This document shows positions 40,398-48,491 of a stretch of DNA of 48,648 nt, piece after piece; the first letter of the stretch is position 1; each line of letters opens with the position of its first letter. The notes under the pieces are model-generated. The model was not told where the DNA came from and made no database searches. It saw nothing but the letters and a program-made list of their open reading frames with translations. The stretch comes from Gammaproteobacteria bacterium (lineage in GTDB: Bacteria; Pseudomonadota; Gammaproteobacteria; SZUA-140): NCBI GenBank assembly GCA_020847075.1, contig JADLCS010000011.1, positions 1-48,648 on the forward strand, read 5' to 3'. A program made the translations under genes and the position numbers.

Positions 40398-41303
40398 ATG
40401 AAGACGGGCGGAAAGGCGGTGTGGGTGCTGGCGTGCGCGGCGGGATTCGCCGCCGCGACCCCGGTGGCCTGGGCGGACGGCTGTGACACGAAGGATGAGC
40501 GGGAGGCCGGGGCCCGGATGGAGCGGGCGGAGGGGCTGGAACGCGACGGCAAGCCGCGCGAGGCCTTCAACGTGGTGAGCCGGGTCGACACGATGTGCGT
40601 CGACCAGAAACGCTTCGATACGATCCTGCATCGCCTGGGCAAGACCCTGGGCGGACAGGAGGAGCGGCAGGGGCGGCTGAGCGAGGCCTTCGCCTGGTAC
40701 GATCGCGCCGGGCTTACGGCCGACGCGGATCGCGTGATGCTCGCGCGGCTGAGGGCGGCCCCCGGCGACCGGGCCGTGTTCGGTCCCGCCTATGGGTATT
40801 TCGAGCGGCGCGAGGATGCCGCCGCCATGAAGGAGCTGCGCGCGATCGCGGCGAAGAACGCCGACGCGGCCTTCGCCGAGGAGGAGCGCGTCTTCGCCGC
40901 GCGTTCGGAATCGTTCGACGCCCTGGACCGGGCCGGCGACTGGCTGCGTTATCTCGGCGACGACTCGACGAAGCGGAAAACGGGGCGCGCCGAGGCGCGC
41001 GGGGACGCGCTGGCGGCGGGCGAGGGCCTGATCCGTCTCCAGCACGCGGTGCGTTATTACGAGATCGCCGACCGGCCGGACAAGGTCGGGCAGGTGCGCG
41101 CCAAGGCCATGCGGCTGGGCGATGCCTACGCGCAGCGCGGAGAGACCACCTCGGCCGCGAATTTCTATCGCCTGGCCGGCGCGGACGACAAGGCGACGGA
41201 GCTCGAGCGCCGCACGGAACAGGCGCAGCAGAAAAAGGAGGGCCAGCGCCAGGAGCAGTTCAAGAAGGATCAGGACGATCTCGAGAAGGCGCTGGGATTC
41301 TAG
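40398..41303 (+). CDS. Exported helical-repeat protein of unknown function
   Basis: 301 residues with a signal peptide (about 1-27, ending AWADG). The rest is almost all helical, with repeated Ala-rich helix pairs resembling TPR/Sel1-like units (REAFNVVSRVDTMC, RLSEAFAWYDRAGLTADADR, LGDAYAQRGETTSAANFYRLAG) and a strongly charged C-terminal coiled coil (about 270-298, rich in Lys, Gln and Glu). Two cysteines (in DGCDTK and DTMCVDQ) could form a disulfide. No family recognised. Likely co-transcribed with the preceding exported protein. Confidence 0.75.
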   Translation: MKTGGKAVWVLACAAGFAAATPVAWADGCDTKDEREAGARMERAEGLERDGKPREAFNVVSRVDTMCVDQKRFDTILHRLGKTLGGQEERQGRLSEAFAWYDRAGLTADADRVMLARLRAAPGDRAVFGPAYGYFERREDAAAMKELRAIAAKNADAAFAEEERVFAARSESFDALDRAGDWLRYLGDDSTKRKTGRAEARGDALAAGEGLIRLQHAVRYYEIADRPDKVGQVRAKAMRLGDAYAQRGETTSAANFYRLAGADDKATELERRTEQAQQKKEGQRQEQFKKDQDDLEKALGF

Positions 41304-41766
41304 CGCCTGTTGCGTCGGGCCTGCCTAAACCTTCGGCGGTCATTCCCGCGTGAGCGGGAATCCGCTGCTCGATGGGTTGACGTCACGGGGTTCCCGCCCG
41401 CGCGGGGACGACGCCTGTGTCTTTCCCCGTGTCCGATATCGGGATGGGGTCTCGTAACCCGCGTTGAAAAAGCCGGGGCGCGTCTCGAGCCGAACCCTCG
41501 GCCCGTTATTCCCGCGCGGGCGGGATCCCGTATTCCGCTTGCGCCGAACAGGTCCCGTCCAGGGCGGCGCGCGGTGACTGCGTCGCGAAAAAATCCTTCC
41601 AGAACAAGAAGTACACATACCGCCTCCGCCGTGTGGACGAAAACGGCCGTTTTCGAGTGACAATGCGCGTCCCGACGGGGTAGCATAGACCTCGTAAGCC
41701 GGATTTTCGTTACCCGTTGCATCGGATCGCAGCATCGTTTGGCATCGACCTGGGGAGGGTACCAAC
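41304..41766. repeat. Spacer with three ATTCCCGC-type palindromes
   Basis: Palindromes lie at 41342-41361 (ATTCCCGC/GCGGGAAT), 41391-41408 (TTCCCGC.../GCGGGGA, imperfect) and 41508-41526 (ATTCCCGC/GCGGGAT). The family resembles dispersed repeats known from beta- and gammaproteobacteria. The final 150 bases before 41767 are less GC-rich and probably carry the promoter of the rhodanese gene. No gene seen. Confidence 0.7.
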
Positions 41767-42120
41767 ATGTTTGCACGAATGATGGGTGTGGCAACGATCT
41801 CGCCCTGGAGGTTGCATGAAAAGATGCAACTGGGCACCGTTTCCGTATTCGACGCGAACCCGCGTCCGAGTTGGATGAACGGGCATGTCCCCGGCGCCAT
41901 CAACATCGATCCCTCGGAATATCCGGAACGCGAGCTCCCGGAGGACAAGAACTCCTGCGTCGTTTTCTACTGTTCCGGACCCTGGAGCGGGGCGAGTCCC
42001 TATGCCGCGCGGCGGGCGAAGCAGATGGGCTATGTCAATGTCTGCGTCCTCTCGAACGGTATCCGCGGCTGGATGGCGGCCGAGCTGCCGATGGAGCAGG
42101 GGGGCGTGACCCTGTCCTGA
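41767..42120 (+). CDS. Rhodanese-domain protein
   Basis: 117 residues, a single rhodanese fold: VSVFDANPRPSWMNGHVPGAINIDPSEY near the start, VVFYCSGPWSGAS with the active-site cysteine, AARRAKQMGYVNVCVLSNGIRGW and a short C-terminal tail. The active-site loop is CSGPWSGAS rather than the common CxxGxRS, so the arginine that often activates the thiol is missing; sulfur-transfer activity is uncertain. GGAGGG lies about 9 bases before the ATG. Cytoplasmic; no membrane segment. It stands alone. Confidence 0.85.
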   Translation: MFARMMGVATISPWRLHEKMQLGTVSVFDANPRPSWMNGHVPGAINIDPSEYPERELPEDKNSCVVFYCSGPWSGASPYAARRAKQMGYVNVCVLSNGIRGWMAAELPMEQGGVTLS

Positions 42121-42635
42121 GCCGCCTCTGAAAGATGCGCGCGCCCCTCCGGGGCGCCGTGTGTCATGTCCGCGCCGCCCCCCTGGCCGTCGGCGACCGG
42201 CATCCCCCCTCCGGCCGTGGCCGCCGATACGCCGGGCGGGCCTCCCTTCGAAGAAGTGCGCGTCCCGTTCTGCCTGGAGATCGTCCCCGCGCGCATTGCC
42301 CGCATGGATGTACCGGTCGAGTTGTACTTCCGGACCCATGATGCGGGACTCGATCCCGCGCGCGGCCCATGTCGACGTCCTGCCGGCGATGGTCGAACGG
42401 ATCGGGCTGGTGTATCGCAGGCCGGAACGCCCGAAACGGCTCGAGCCCCGTGTTCGACGACGGTCGCCCCGATGCCTGACGACACGGCCGTCGGCGCGTT
42501 GCCCGGCGCGGGGCGCCGCGCTATCATCGTGACTCGATCGCGTCAGGGATCCGCGCGATATCGTCGCCGGCGTTTCGCGCGCACCGCGCCGCCCGCGCGG
42601 GCAGCGGTCACCCGAACAATTAAGAACACATCGCC
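42121..42635. other. 515-base stretch without a recognised gene
   Basis: Several open frames cover this interval on both strands, none with a convincing family. The one at 42166-42666 has a middle segment (VRVPFCLEIVPARIARMDVPVELYF) that looks protein-like, but its ends are low-complexity and it overlaps the next gene, so it may be the decayed remnant of a gene. No clear palindromic repeat is seen here. Confidence 0.45.
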
Positions 42636-43064
42636 ATGTCCGTACGCCGACCGTTATTCAGCCTGAGGGGCGCACTGGATCGCGGACGTTTCGTGGCCGG
42701 CGTAGCGTTCGGTTTCGCCGCGCTGCTTACCCTCGCCCTGGTCGCGCTGAAGGGGCAGACCGGCGGACACATGAGCGAGACGAATTTCCAGGGGCATCTC
42801 GCGCTGATGCTGGCGCTGGTACTCTGGCTGATCCCGTTGACGCCGCGCCGTTGCCTCGATCTCGGCTGGTCGGTGCCGAAGGCGCGGCTCGCCGCGCTCG
42901 GCTCGGCGATCCCGTTTCCGTTCCTGACGCGGGTGTTCATGGGGATTCCCGGGCGGGCCGGCGCCGGCGTGGCGCCGCTGTCGAGGCTCACGATCATCGC
43001 GGCTCCGGTGGCCGGCGTGCTGATCGCCCTGACGGTTTCAGCGGTGTTCTCGCGGCTGCCGTGA
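42636..43064 (+). CDS. Small multi-pass membrane protein, hypothetical
   Basis: 142 residues with four probable membrane helices (FVAGVAFGFAALLTLALVAL, LALMLALVLWLIPL, LAALGSAIPFPFLTRVFMGI, LTIIAAPVAGVLIALTVSAV). It has no motif I recognise. It begins a run of overlapping genes: its stop shares a base with the ATG of the next one, so the two are translationally coupled. Confidence 0.65.
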   Translation: MSVRRPLFSLRGALDRGRFVAGVAFGFAALLTLALVALKGQTGGHMSETNFQGHLALMLALVLWLIPLTPRRCLDLGWSVPKARLAALGSAIPFPFLTRVFMGIPGRAGAGVAPLSRLTIIAAPVAGVLIALTVSAVFSRLP

Positions 43065-43813
43065 TGACGCCCGCGCGGGTCGCGCCCCACCGCCGTTATC
43101 TGCGGGTATTGTCCCTGCTGTTCGCCCTCGAGTGGCTGCTGCTCGCGATCCATCCGAATTATCGCAGCGACTGGCTGCTCGAAAACGTCCTGCCGGTCCT
43201 GAGCGTGGGCCTGCTCTGGCTCACGGTCGACCGCCTGCCGCTGTCGCGCGTCTCCTACACGCTGATCTTCGCCTTCCTGTTTCTCCATGAGATCGGCGCG
43301 CACTATACCTATGCCGAGGTGCCCTACGATGCCTGGTTCCGCGCGCTCACCGGCACTAGTTTCGACGCGCTGGTGGGCTGGGAGCGCAACAACTTCGACC
43401 GCATCGTGCATTTTCTCTATGGTCTGCTGCTGTTCTATCCCATCCGCGAGATCTATTTCCGCGTGGCGAGCGCGGACGGTTTCTGGGGATACTTCCTGCC
43501 GCTGGATTTCGCCATGTCCACCTCGATGATGTACGAACTGATCGAGTGGGGCGCGGCGGAGGTCTTCGGCGGAGATCTCGGCATGGCCTATCTCGGCACG
43601 CAGGGCGACGTGTGGGACGCGCACAAGGACATGCTGCTGGCGAGCGTCGGGGCGTTGCTCGCCCTGTCGATCGTGCTCGCCATCAACCTGTACCTGCAGA
43701 AGGACTTCGCGCGGGAATGGTCCGACAGCCTGCGCGTCAAGCACGCCCGGCCGCTGGGCGAGGACGAGATCGCGCGCCTGTGGCGGCGGAAGCACGGGCC
43801 GCCGCGGCCATGA
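43064..43813 (+). CDS. DUF2238 (YjdF-like) membrane protein
   Basis: 249 residues with about six membrane helices and the family's polar signatures within them: FLHEIGAHYTYAEVPYDAWF, RNNFDRIVHFLYGLLLFYPIRE, MYELIEWGAAEVFGGDLGMAYLGTQGDVWDAHKDML. Conserved Asp, His and Glu residues inside the membrane suggest a site for an ion or small ligand, but no function is established. The C-terminus (about 40 residues) is cytoplasmic and basic. Overlaps both neighbours by one and four bases. Confidence 0.88.
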   Translation: MTPARVAPHRRYLRVLSLLFALEWLLLAIHPNYRSDWLLENVLPVLSVGLLWLTVDRLPLSRVSYTLIFAFLFLHEIGAHYTYAEVPYDAWFRALTGTSFDALVGWERNNFDRIVHFLYGLLLFYPIREIYFRVASADGFWGYFLPLDFAMSTSMMYELIEWGAAEVFGGDLGMAYLGTQGDVWDAHKDMLLASVGALLALSIVLAINLYLQKDFAREWSDSLRVKHARPLGEDEIARLWRRKHGPPRP

Positions 43814-44397
43814 TTCCGGGCACCCTCGAAAGCTTCATCCAGCATTACGGCTATCTGGCCATTCTCGCCGGCACCTTCCTCGAGGGGGAGACCGTCCTGG
43901 TCCTGGCCGGGTTTCTCGCCCATCGCGGTTACCTGGATCTGCCCGGCGTATGGCTCGCCGCCTTCGCGGGCACCTTCTGCAGCGACCAGTTGTGTTTTTA
44001 TCTGGGCCGCTCGCGCGGTGCGGAGTTCATCCGGCGCCGGCCCGCCTGGCAGGCGAAATCCCGGCGGGTCTTCGATCTGCTGCACCGGCACCAGGTATGG
44101 GTGATCCTGGGGTTCCGTTTTGTCTACGGCTTCCGCATCGTCACCCCGCTGGTCATCGGGGCCGCCCGGGTGGCGCCGTTGCGCTTTCTGGCCCTGAACG
44201 CCCTCGGGGCGGCGCTGTGGGCCGTGTCCCTGGGCGCGCTCGGCTATCTGATCGGGCCTTCGATCGAGATGGTCATGGGCGAGATCAGGCGCTACGAGAT
44301 GCGTGTGCTGGCCGGCATCGCCGTGATCGGCGCCGGCGTCTGGGCGATCTATCTGTACCGGCGGGTCGTCAAGAGGGCGGACGGATCGTCGAACTGA
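43810..44397 (+). CDS. DedA-family membrane protein
   Basis: 195 residues with the family core: GTFLEGETVLVLAGFLAHRGYL, FAGTFCSDQLCFYLGRSRG, and RFVYGFRIVTPLVIGAARVAPLRFLALNALGAALW, then two C-terminal helices. The Glu and Asp in the first motifs and the paired Arg residues are those needed in DedA proteins, now seen as lipid flippases/transporters (undecaprenyl-phosphate and phospholipid handling). ATG overlaps the DUF2238 stop by four bases. Confidence 0.92.
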   Translation: MIPGTLESFIQHYGYLAILAGTFLEGETVLVLAGFLAHRGYLDLPGVWLAAFAGTFCSDQLCFYLGRSRGAEFIRRRPAWQAKSRRVFDLLHRHQVWVILGFRFVYGFRIVTPLVIGAARVAPLRFLALNALGAALWAVSLGALGYLIGPSIEMVMGEIRRYEMRVLAGIAVIGAGVWAIYLYRRVVKRADGSSN

Positions 44398-44477
44398 ATC
44401 CACGTCCCCGGCGCCGGCAGACGGCATGACCGGGGCATGGGCGGCGGGCAACGGGCAACGGGCGCGGAGGGGGTGGG

Positions 44478-44840
44478 ATGGAGTTTCTGACCGGAATGAC
44501 GATTCTGGTGGTCTATCAATTGATCGGCGAGGTCATGGCCCTGCTATTGCGTCTTCCGATACCGGGGCCGGTGATCGGGATGGCGCTGCTGTTTCTGACC
44601 CTGCTGATCCGCCGCGGCGCGCCGGCGCCGCTGGACCAGGCCGCGGGTTCCCTGCTCGGGCATTTGTCGCTGCTGTTCGTCCCGGCCGGGGTGGGCGTGC
44701 TGGTGCATTTCCACCGTATCGGCGACGAATGGATGCCCATCGGGGTGGCGCTCGTGCTCAGCACGCTGGCCACGCTGGCGGTGACGGCGCTGGTCATGCG
44801 CGTGATGATGCGTCTGGCCGCCCGCGGAGGGGAGGGGTGA
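44478..44840 (+). CDS. lrgA: LrgA/CidA-family membrane protein
   Basis: 120 residues with four membrane helices and the family segments YQLIGEVMALLLRLPIPGPVIGMALLFLTLL and LLFVPAGVGVLVHF. LrgA/CidA proteins are holin-like or form an export system with LrgB, controlling murein hydrolase release or, in other bacteria, glycolate/pyruvate transport. GGAGGGGGTGGG lies ahead of the ATG. The stop overlaps the lrgB start by one base. Confidence 0.93.
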   Translation: MEFLTGMTILVVYQLIGEVMALLLRLPIPGPVIGMALLFLTLLIRRGAPAPLDQAAGSLLGHLSLLFVPAGVGVLVHFHRIGDEWMPIGVALVLSTLATLAVTALVMRVMMRLAARGGEG

Positions 44841-45568
44841 TGCGCGCCGATCTCGCGGATATCTGGGTCTATCTGTCCGCCTCGCCGCTGCTGGGGCTGG
44901 CCGCGACCCTGCTGGCCTATCTCGCCGCGTGGCATCTCTATCGGCGGGCCGGGGCGAATCCTCTGCTCAATCCCGTGGCGGTCGCGGTGGGGTTGCTGAT
45001 CGTCTTTCTGCTCGTCACCGGAATTCCCTACGGCCGCTATTTCGAGGGCGCGCAGTTCGTCCACTTCCTGCTCGGGCCGGCGACGGTGGCGCTGGCGGTG
45101 CCGCTGTACCGGCAGTCGTCCAGGCTGCGTACGCTCTGGCTGCCGGTCGGCGTGGCCGTGCTCGCCGGCGCCTGCACCGCGGCGCTCAGCGCCGCGGTGA
45201 CCGCCCGTCTGCTCGGTGCGACGCCGGTCACGGCGCTCTCCCTCGCGCCCAAGTCGGTGACCGCGCCGGTCGCCATGGGCATCTCGGAGCGGATCGGCGG
45301 GCTGCCGTCGCTCACCGCCGTGCTCGTCGTGATGACGGGTATCCTGGGAGCGGTGCTGGGCGCGAAGGTCTTCGATCTGCTGCGCATCCGGGACGACGGC
45401 ATTCGCGGCGTCGCCATGGGGACGACCTCGCACGGCATCGGTACCGCGCGCGCCTTTCAGATCAGCGGCGAGATGGGCGCCTTCTCCGGGCTGGCGATGG
45501 CGCTGACGGCCCTGGCGAGTTCGCTCGTCCTGCCGTGGCTGATGAGATTCGCGGCGCGTCTCATCTGA
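44840..45568 (+). CDS. lrgB: LrgB/CidB-family membrane protein
   Basis: 242 residues with about six to seven membrane helices. Family signatures are ALSLAPKSVTAPVAMGISERIGGLPSL, LGAKVFDLLRIRDDGIRGVAMGTTSHGIGTARAFQISGEMGAFSGLAMALTALA. It works with LrgA; in plants and some bacteria the combined protein moves glycolate and glycerate, which would suit an organism with a hydroxyacid oxidase such as the one at 16.9 kb, though they are far apart. GAGGGGAGGGG precedes the ATG. Confidence 0.93.
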   Translation: MRADLADIWVYLSASPLLGLAATLLAYLAAWHLYRRAGANPLLNPVAVAVGLLIVFLLVTGIPYGRYFEGAQFVHFLLGPATVALAVPLYRQSSRLRTLWLPVGVAVLAGACTAALSAAVTARLLGATPVTALSLAPKSVTAPVAMGISERIGGLPSLTAVLVVMTGILGAVLGAKVFDLLRIRDDGIRGVAMGTTSHGIGTARAFQISGEMGAFSGLAMALTALASSLVLPWLMRFAARLI

Positions 45569-45599
45569 GGGGACCGTTGTCGCCCCGGCGCCGCGCGGA

Positions 45600-46151
45600 T
45601 CAATGCCGGACCGGGCGTTTGGTGAGTTTGCGTTGCAGGGTGCGGCGGTGCATGCCCAGGCTGCGTGCGGTGGCGGAGATATTGCCGTCGTGTTCCTGCA
45701 GGACCTTCTGCAGGTACTCCCATTCCAGGCGCTCGGGCGAGGGGCGGTGTGCGGCGACCGGCGCCGCGGTTCCGGTGACCTCGTCCGCGTTTTCCCGCAG
45801 CACGGCGAGGATGTCCTCCACCCCGGCCGGCTTGGTGAGGTAATGGACGGCCCCCAGCTTGATCGCCTCCACGGCGGTCGCGATGCTGGCGTACCCGGTC
45901 AGTATCACGATGCGGACGGCGGGATTGATCGCGATCAGGGCCCGGATCAGCGTCAGCCCCGAGGGGCCGGGCATGCGCAGGTCGACCAGCGCGTAATCGG
46001 GCGGCGTGTTCCGCGCCTGCGCCAGCGCGCCTTCGGCATCGTGACTGACATCGACCCGGTAGCCGCGACGCGCCAGGGCCTCGGCGAGGACCTCGCAGAA
46101 GAGCTCGTCGTCGTCGACCAGCAGCAGGCGCCGGGCTGCGGCATCATTCAT
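45600..46151 (-). CDS. regA: RegA/PrrA/ActR-type response regulator
   Basis: 183 residues, matching the short length of RegA/PrrA. The receiver domain has Asp13-Asp15, the phospho-acceptor Asp57 (ALVDLRMPG), Thr85 (ILTGYAS) and Lys107 (LTKPA). After a proline/alanine linker (about 125-140) comes a Fis-type helix-turn-helix, NISATARSLGMHRRTLQRKL, at the very C-terminus. RegA-type regulators bind DNA to control redox-linked genes. It overlaps the kinase gene by eight bases. It is convergent with lrgB, with 31 bases between the two ends. Confidence 0.9.
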   Translation of the reverse strand: MNDAAARRLLLVDDDELFCEVLAEALARRGYRVDVSHDAEGALAQARNTPPDYALVDLRMPGPSGLTLIRALIAINPAVRIVILTGYASIATAVEAIKLGAVHYLTKPAGVEDILAVLRENADEVTGTAAPVAAHRPSPERLEWEYLQKVLQEHDGNISATARSLGMHRRTLQRKLTKRPVRH

Positions 46152-47421
46152 GCGCGTCCACCCGGATGCGGTCGAACGGAAGGTCCAGGTGTACACAGGC
46201 GCCGCCGTTGTCGCGATTGTGTATGTCGAGGCGGCCGCCGTAACGGCCGACCGTGGCGAACGCCAGGTACAGTCCGAGACCCTGCCCGCCTTCCTTGGTG
46301 GTGAAGAAGGCCTGGCCGGCGCGCGCGAGCGCCTCGGGCGGGAAGCCGGGGCCGCGATCGCAGATCCTGATGCTCAGCGCCTCTTCGTCCCATCCCGCCA
46401 CGATCTCGACGCTGTCGGGAGAGGCGTCGGCGGCGTTGTCGAGCAGGTTGTGCAGCGCCTGTCCCAGCGTCCGGTCCACGACGACCCAGGGGCCCGGCGC
46501 CGGTCCGTTCTCCCACTCGACGCGGTAACGGACGGCGGGGCGGCGCTGATGCCATTCCTCGAGCAGAGCGTCGAGGCACGCGCGCAATCGTTGTCTGCGT
46601 CCCGATTCCGCGCGCGCCGCGCCGGCTTGCTCGGTCAGGCTCGACAATACCTGTTTGCAGCGATCGATCTGGCCGCGCACGATCGCCAGCCGGCGGCCCA
46701 GGCGGGCATCGTCCGCGCAGTCGCGCGCCAGCTCGTCGGTTACCACCGCCATGGTGGCGAGGGGCGTCCCCAGTTCGTGGGCGGCGCCCGCCGCGAGCGC
46801 GCCCAAGGCGAGCAGGCGCTCGTCGCGCAGCGCCTGCTCGCGCGCGCGCGCCAGCCGCTGCTCGTGCTCGCGCAGGGCGATGCCCATCCGGGTCACGAAA
46901 TAGGCGATCAGCGCGGCGCTCAGGACGAAGCCGAGCCACATGCCCACCACATGCATGTGGAAACCGTGCGCGCTCGGCTGCGGCAGCGGCCGGTAGAACA
47001 GCATCAGCAGGCTGTAGACGCCGATCACGAGCACGGCGGCGGCGTAGCTGTAACGTTGCGGGAGCGCCGCCGCCGACACCGTGAGCGGCAGCAGCAGCAG
47101 GAAGGAGAACGGGTTGGTGGCCCCGCCGCTGAGGTAGAGCAGGACGCCGAAGATGGCGATGTCCATGACCAGATGGACGTACAGCTCGCGTTCGCGGACC
47201 GGCGACGGGCGGCGCAGGCGCCATGCCGTATACAGATTGAGCAGGACGTGCGCCAGCACGACGCCGCTCATGGCGGACACCGGAAGGTCGATGGTCAGCG
47301 CCAGGGAGGCGACGATCAGCGTGACGAGTTCGCCCGCGTTGAGAACGGCGCGCAGCAGCACCAGGCGTTGCAGATTGAGACGCGTGGAGGAGGCGGAGAA
47401 TGCGGGCAGGGACGCGTGCAT
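46144..47421 (-). CDS. regB: RegB/PrrB-type redox sensor histidine kinase
   Basis: 425 residues with about six N-terminal membrane helices (residues 20-180). The third/fourth helix region holds GGATNPF (99-105), the quinone-binding GGxxNPF motif of RegB. The dimerisation/phospho-acceptor box is GAAHELGTPLATM with His215. Cys255 in DRCKQVL corresponds to the redox-active cysteine of RegB. The ATPase domain has HNLLDNAADAS, DRGPGFP and GGQGLGLYLAF. With the following regulator it forms a complete RegBA-like pair sensing the state of the quinone pool. ATG 47421 is chosen; longer frames add a non-conserved head. Confidence 0.92.
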   Translation of the reverse strand: MHASLPAFSASSTRLNLQRLVLLRAVLNAGELVTLIVASLALTIDLPVSAMSGVVLAHVLLNLYTAWRLRRPSPVRERELYVHLVMDIAIFGVLLYLSGGATNPFSFLLLLPLTVSAAALPQRYSYAAAVLVIGVYSLLMLFYRPLPQPSAHGFHMHVVGMWLGFVLSAALIAYFVTRMGIALREHEQRLARAREQALRDERLLALGALAAGAAHELGTPLATMAVVTDELARDCADDARLGRRLAIVRGQIDRCKQVLSSLTEQAGAARAESGRRQRLRACLDALLEEWHQRRPAVRYRVEWENGPAPGPWVVVDRTLGQALHNLLDNAADASPDSVEIVAGWDEEALSIRICDRGPGFPPEALARAGQAFFTTKEGGQGLGLYLAFATVGRYGGRLDIHNRDNGGACVHLDLPFDRIRVDAHE

Positions 47422-47590
47422 GGCGTGCGCGTGTAGTCGGCGGGCGGAGAAACTATAACACAGGCCCGCGCCCGCGGCCCGGGGTGCGGCATTATGCCGC
47501 AGGGCGGTCGGCAGGGCCGGGCCCGGCGCGGCCGCCGTGTGGCCCGGCCGCCTTCCTGCTATCATGCGCGGATCATCCGTATCCGCCGCC

Positions 47591-48439
47591 ATGCTGAGTT
47601 ATCGCCACGCCTTCCACGCAGGAAACTTCGCCGATGTGCTGAAGCACCTGGTGCTCGACCGGATCCTTGCCCATCTGGTGAAGAAGGACAAGCCGTTCTT
47701 CTGCCTCGACACCCATGCCGGCGCCGGCGGCTATTCCCTGACCGGGGAGCCGGCGCGCAGGAACGGCGAGTTCGAGGCCGGCATCGGCCGGTTGTGGGAG
47801 CGCGACGACCTGCCGGCCGCGCTGGCGGAGTATCTCGCCGTGGTGAGGGAGTTCAATCCCTCCGGGCGCCTGCAGGCCTATCCGGGCTCGCCGTACTTCG
47901 AGCGCCGTCGCTTGCGCGCCGGTGACCGGCTCGTGCTATGCGAGCTGCACCCGGCCGAACTGGTGCGGTTGAAGTCTTTCGCCCGCAAGGATCCCAGGCT
48001 CAAGGTGGTTCGCGGCGACGGTTTCCACGAGTGCATCGCGCTGCTGCCCCCGCACGAGCGACGCGGTCTCGTCCTGATCGACCCGTCCTATGAGATCAAG
48101 ACCGATTACCGCCGGGCGGTCGAGGCGCTGCTGGGTGCCTGCCGCCGCTTCGAGACTGGTATCTTCGCCCTCTGGTATCCGGTGATCGAGCGGCGCAGGA
48201 TCGACGGGCTGGAGCAGGCGCTGGGGCAGAGCGGTATCCGCCGCATCCGGCTGTTCGAACTGGGCGTCGGGCCGGATGCCCGCGGGCACGGTATGACCGC
48301 GAGCGGCATGATCGTGGTGAACGCGCCCTGGACCCTGGCGGACGAGATGGAGGCGGCGCTGCCGTTTCTGGCCGATGCGCTGGGGCGGGACGGGGGCGGC
48401 CATTACCGGGCCTTCGAGCTGACGGGCGAGGGGCCGTGA
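47591..48439 (+). CDS. rlmJ: 23S rRNA (adenine-2030-N6)-methyltransferase
   Basis: 282 residues starting MLSYRHAFHAGNFADVLKHLVL, the highly conserved RlmJ head. SAM-binding and catalytic parts follow: FFCLDTHAGAGGYSL, LVLCELHPAE, VVRGDGF and VLIDPSYEIKTDY, where the usual DPPYE is DPSYE. It methylates A2030 of 23S rRNA. Length is normal. Divergent from the regB-like gene; the 169-base spacer should hold both promoters. Confidence 0.95.
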   Translation: MLSYRHAFHAGNFADVLKHLVLDRILAHLVKKDKPFFCLDTHAGAGGYSLTGEPARRNGEFEAGIGRLWERDDLPAALAEYLAVVREFNPSGRLQAYPGSPYFERRRLRAGDRLVLCELHPAELVRLKSFARKDPRLKVVRGDGFHECIALLPPHERRGLVLIDPSYEIKTDYRRAVEALLGACRRFETGIFALWYPVIERRRIDGLEQALGQSGIRRIRLFELGVGPDARGHGMTASGMIVVNAPWTLADEMEAALPFLADALGRDGGGHYRAFELTGEGP

Positions 48440-48491
48440 ACGGCGGCGCTCTCCGGCGCGGCGGTGAAGGCCGCGCGCCGCACCCAGGGAC

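Noticed and set aside
39666-41045. Large minus-strand frame opposite the two exported proteins
   Set aside because: The plus-strand frames have signal peptides and sensible domain structure; the antisense frame has none.
42166-42666. 166-residue open frame upstream of the membrane-gene run
   Set aside because: Overlaps the next gene, low-complexity ends; only a short middle segment looks protein-like, so at best a relic.
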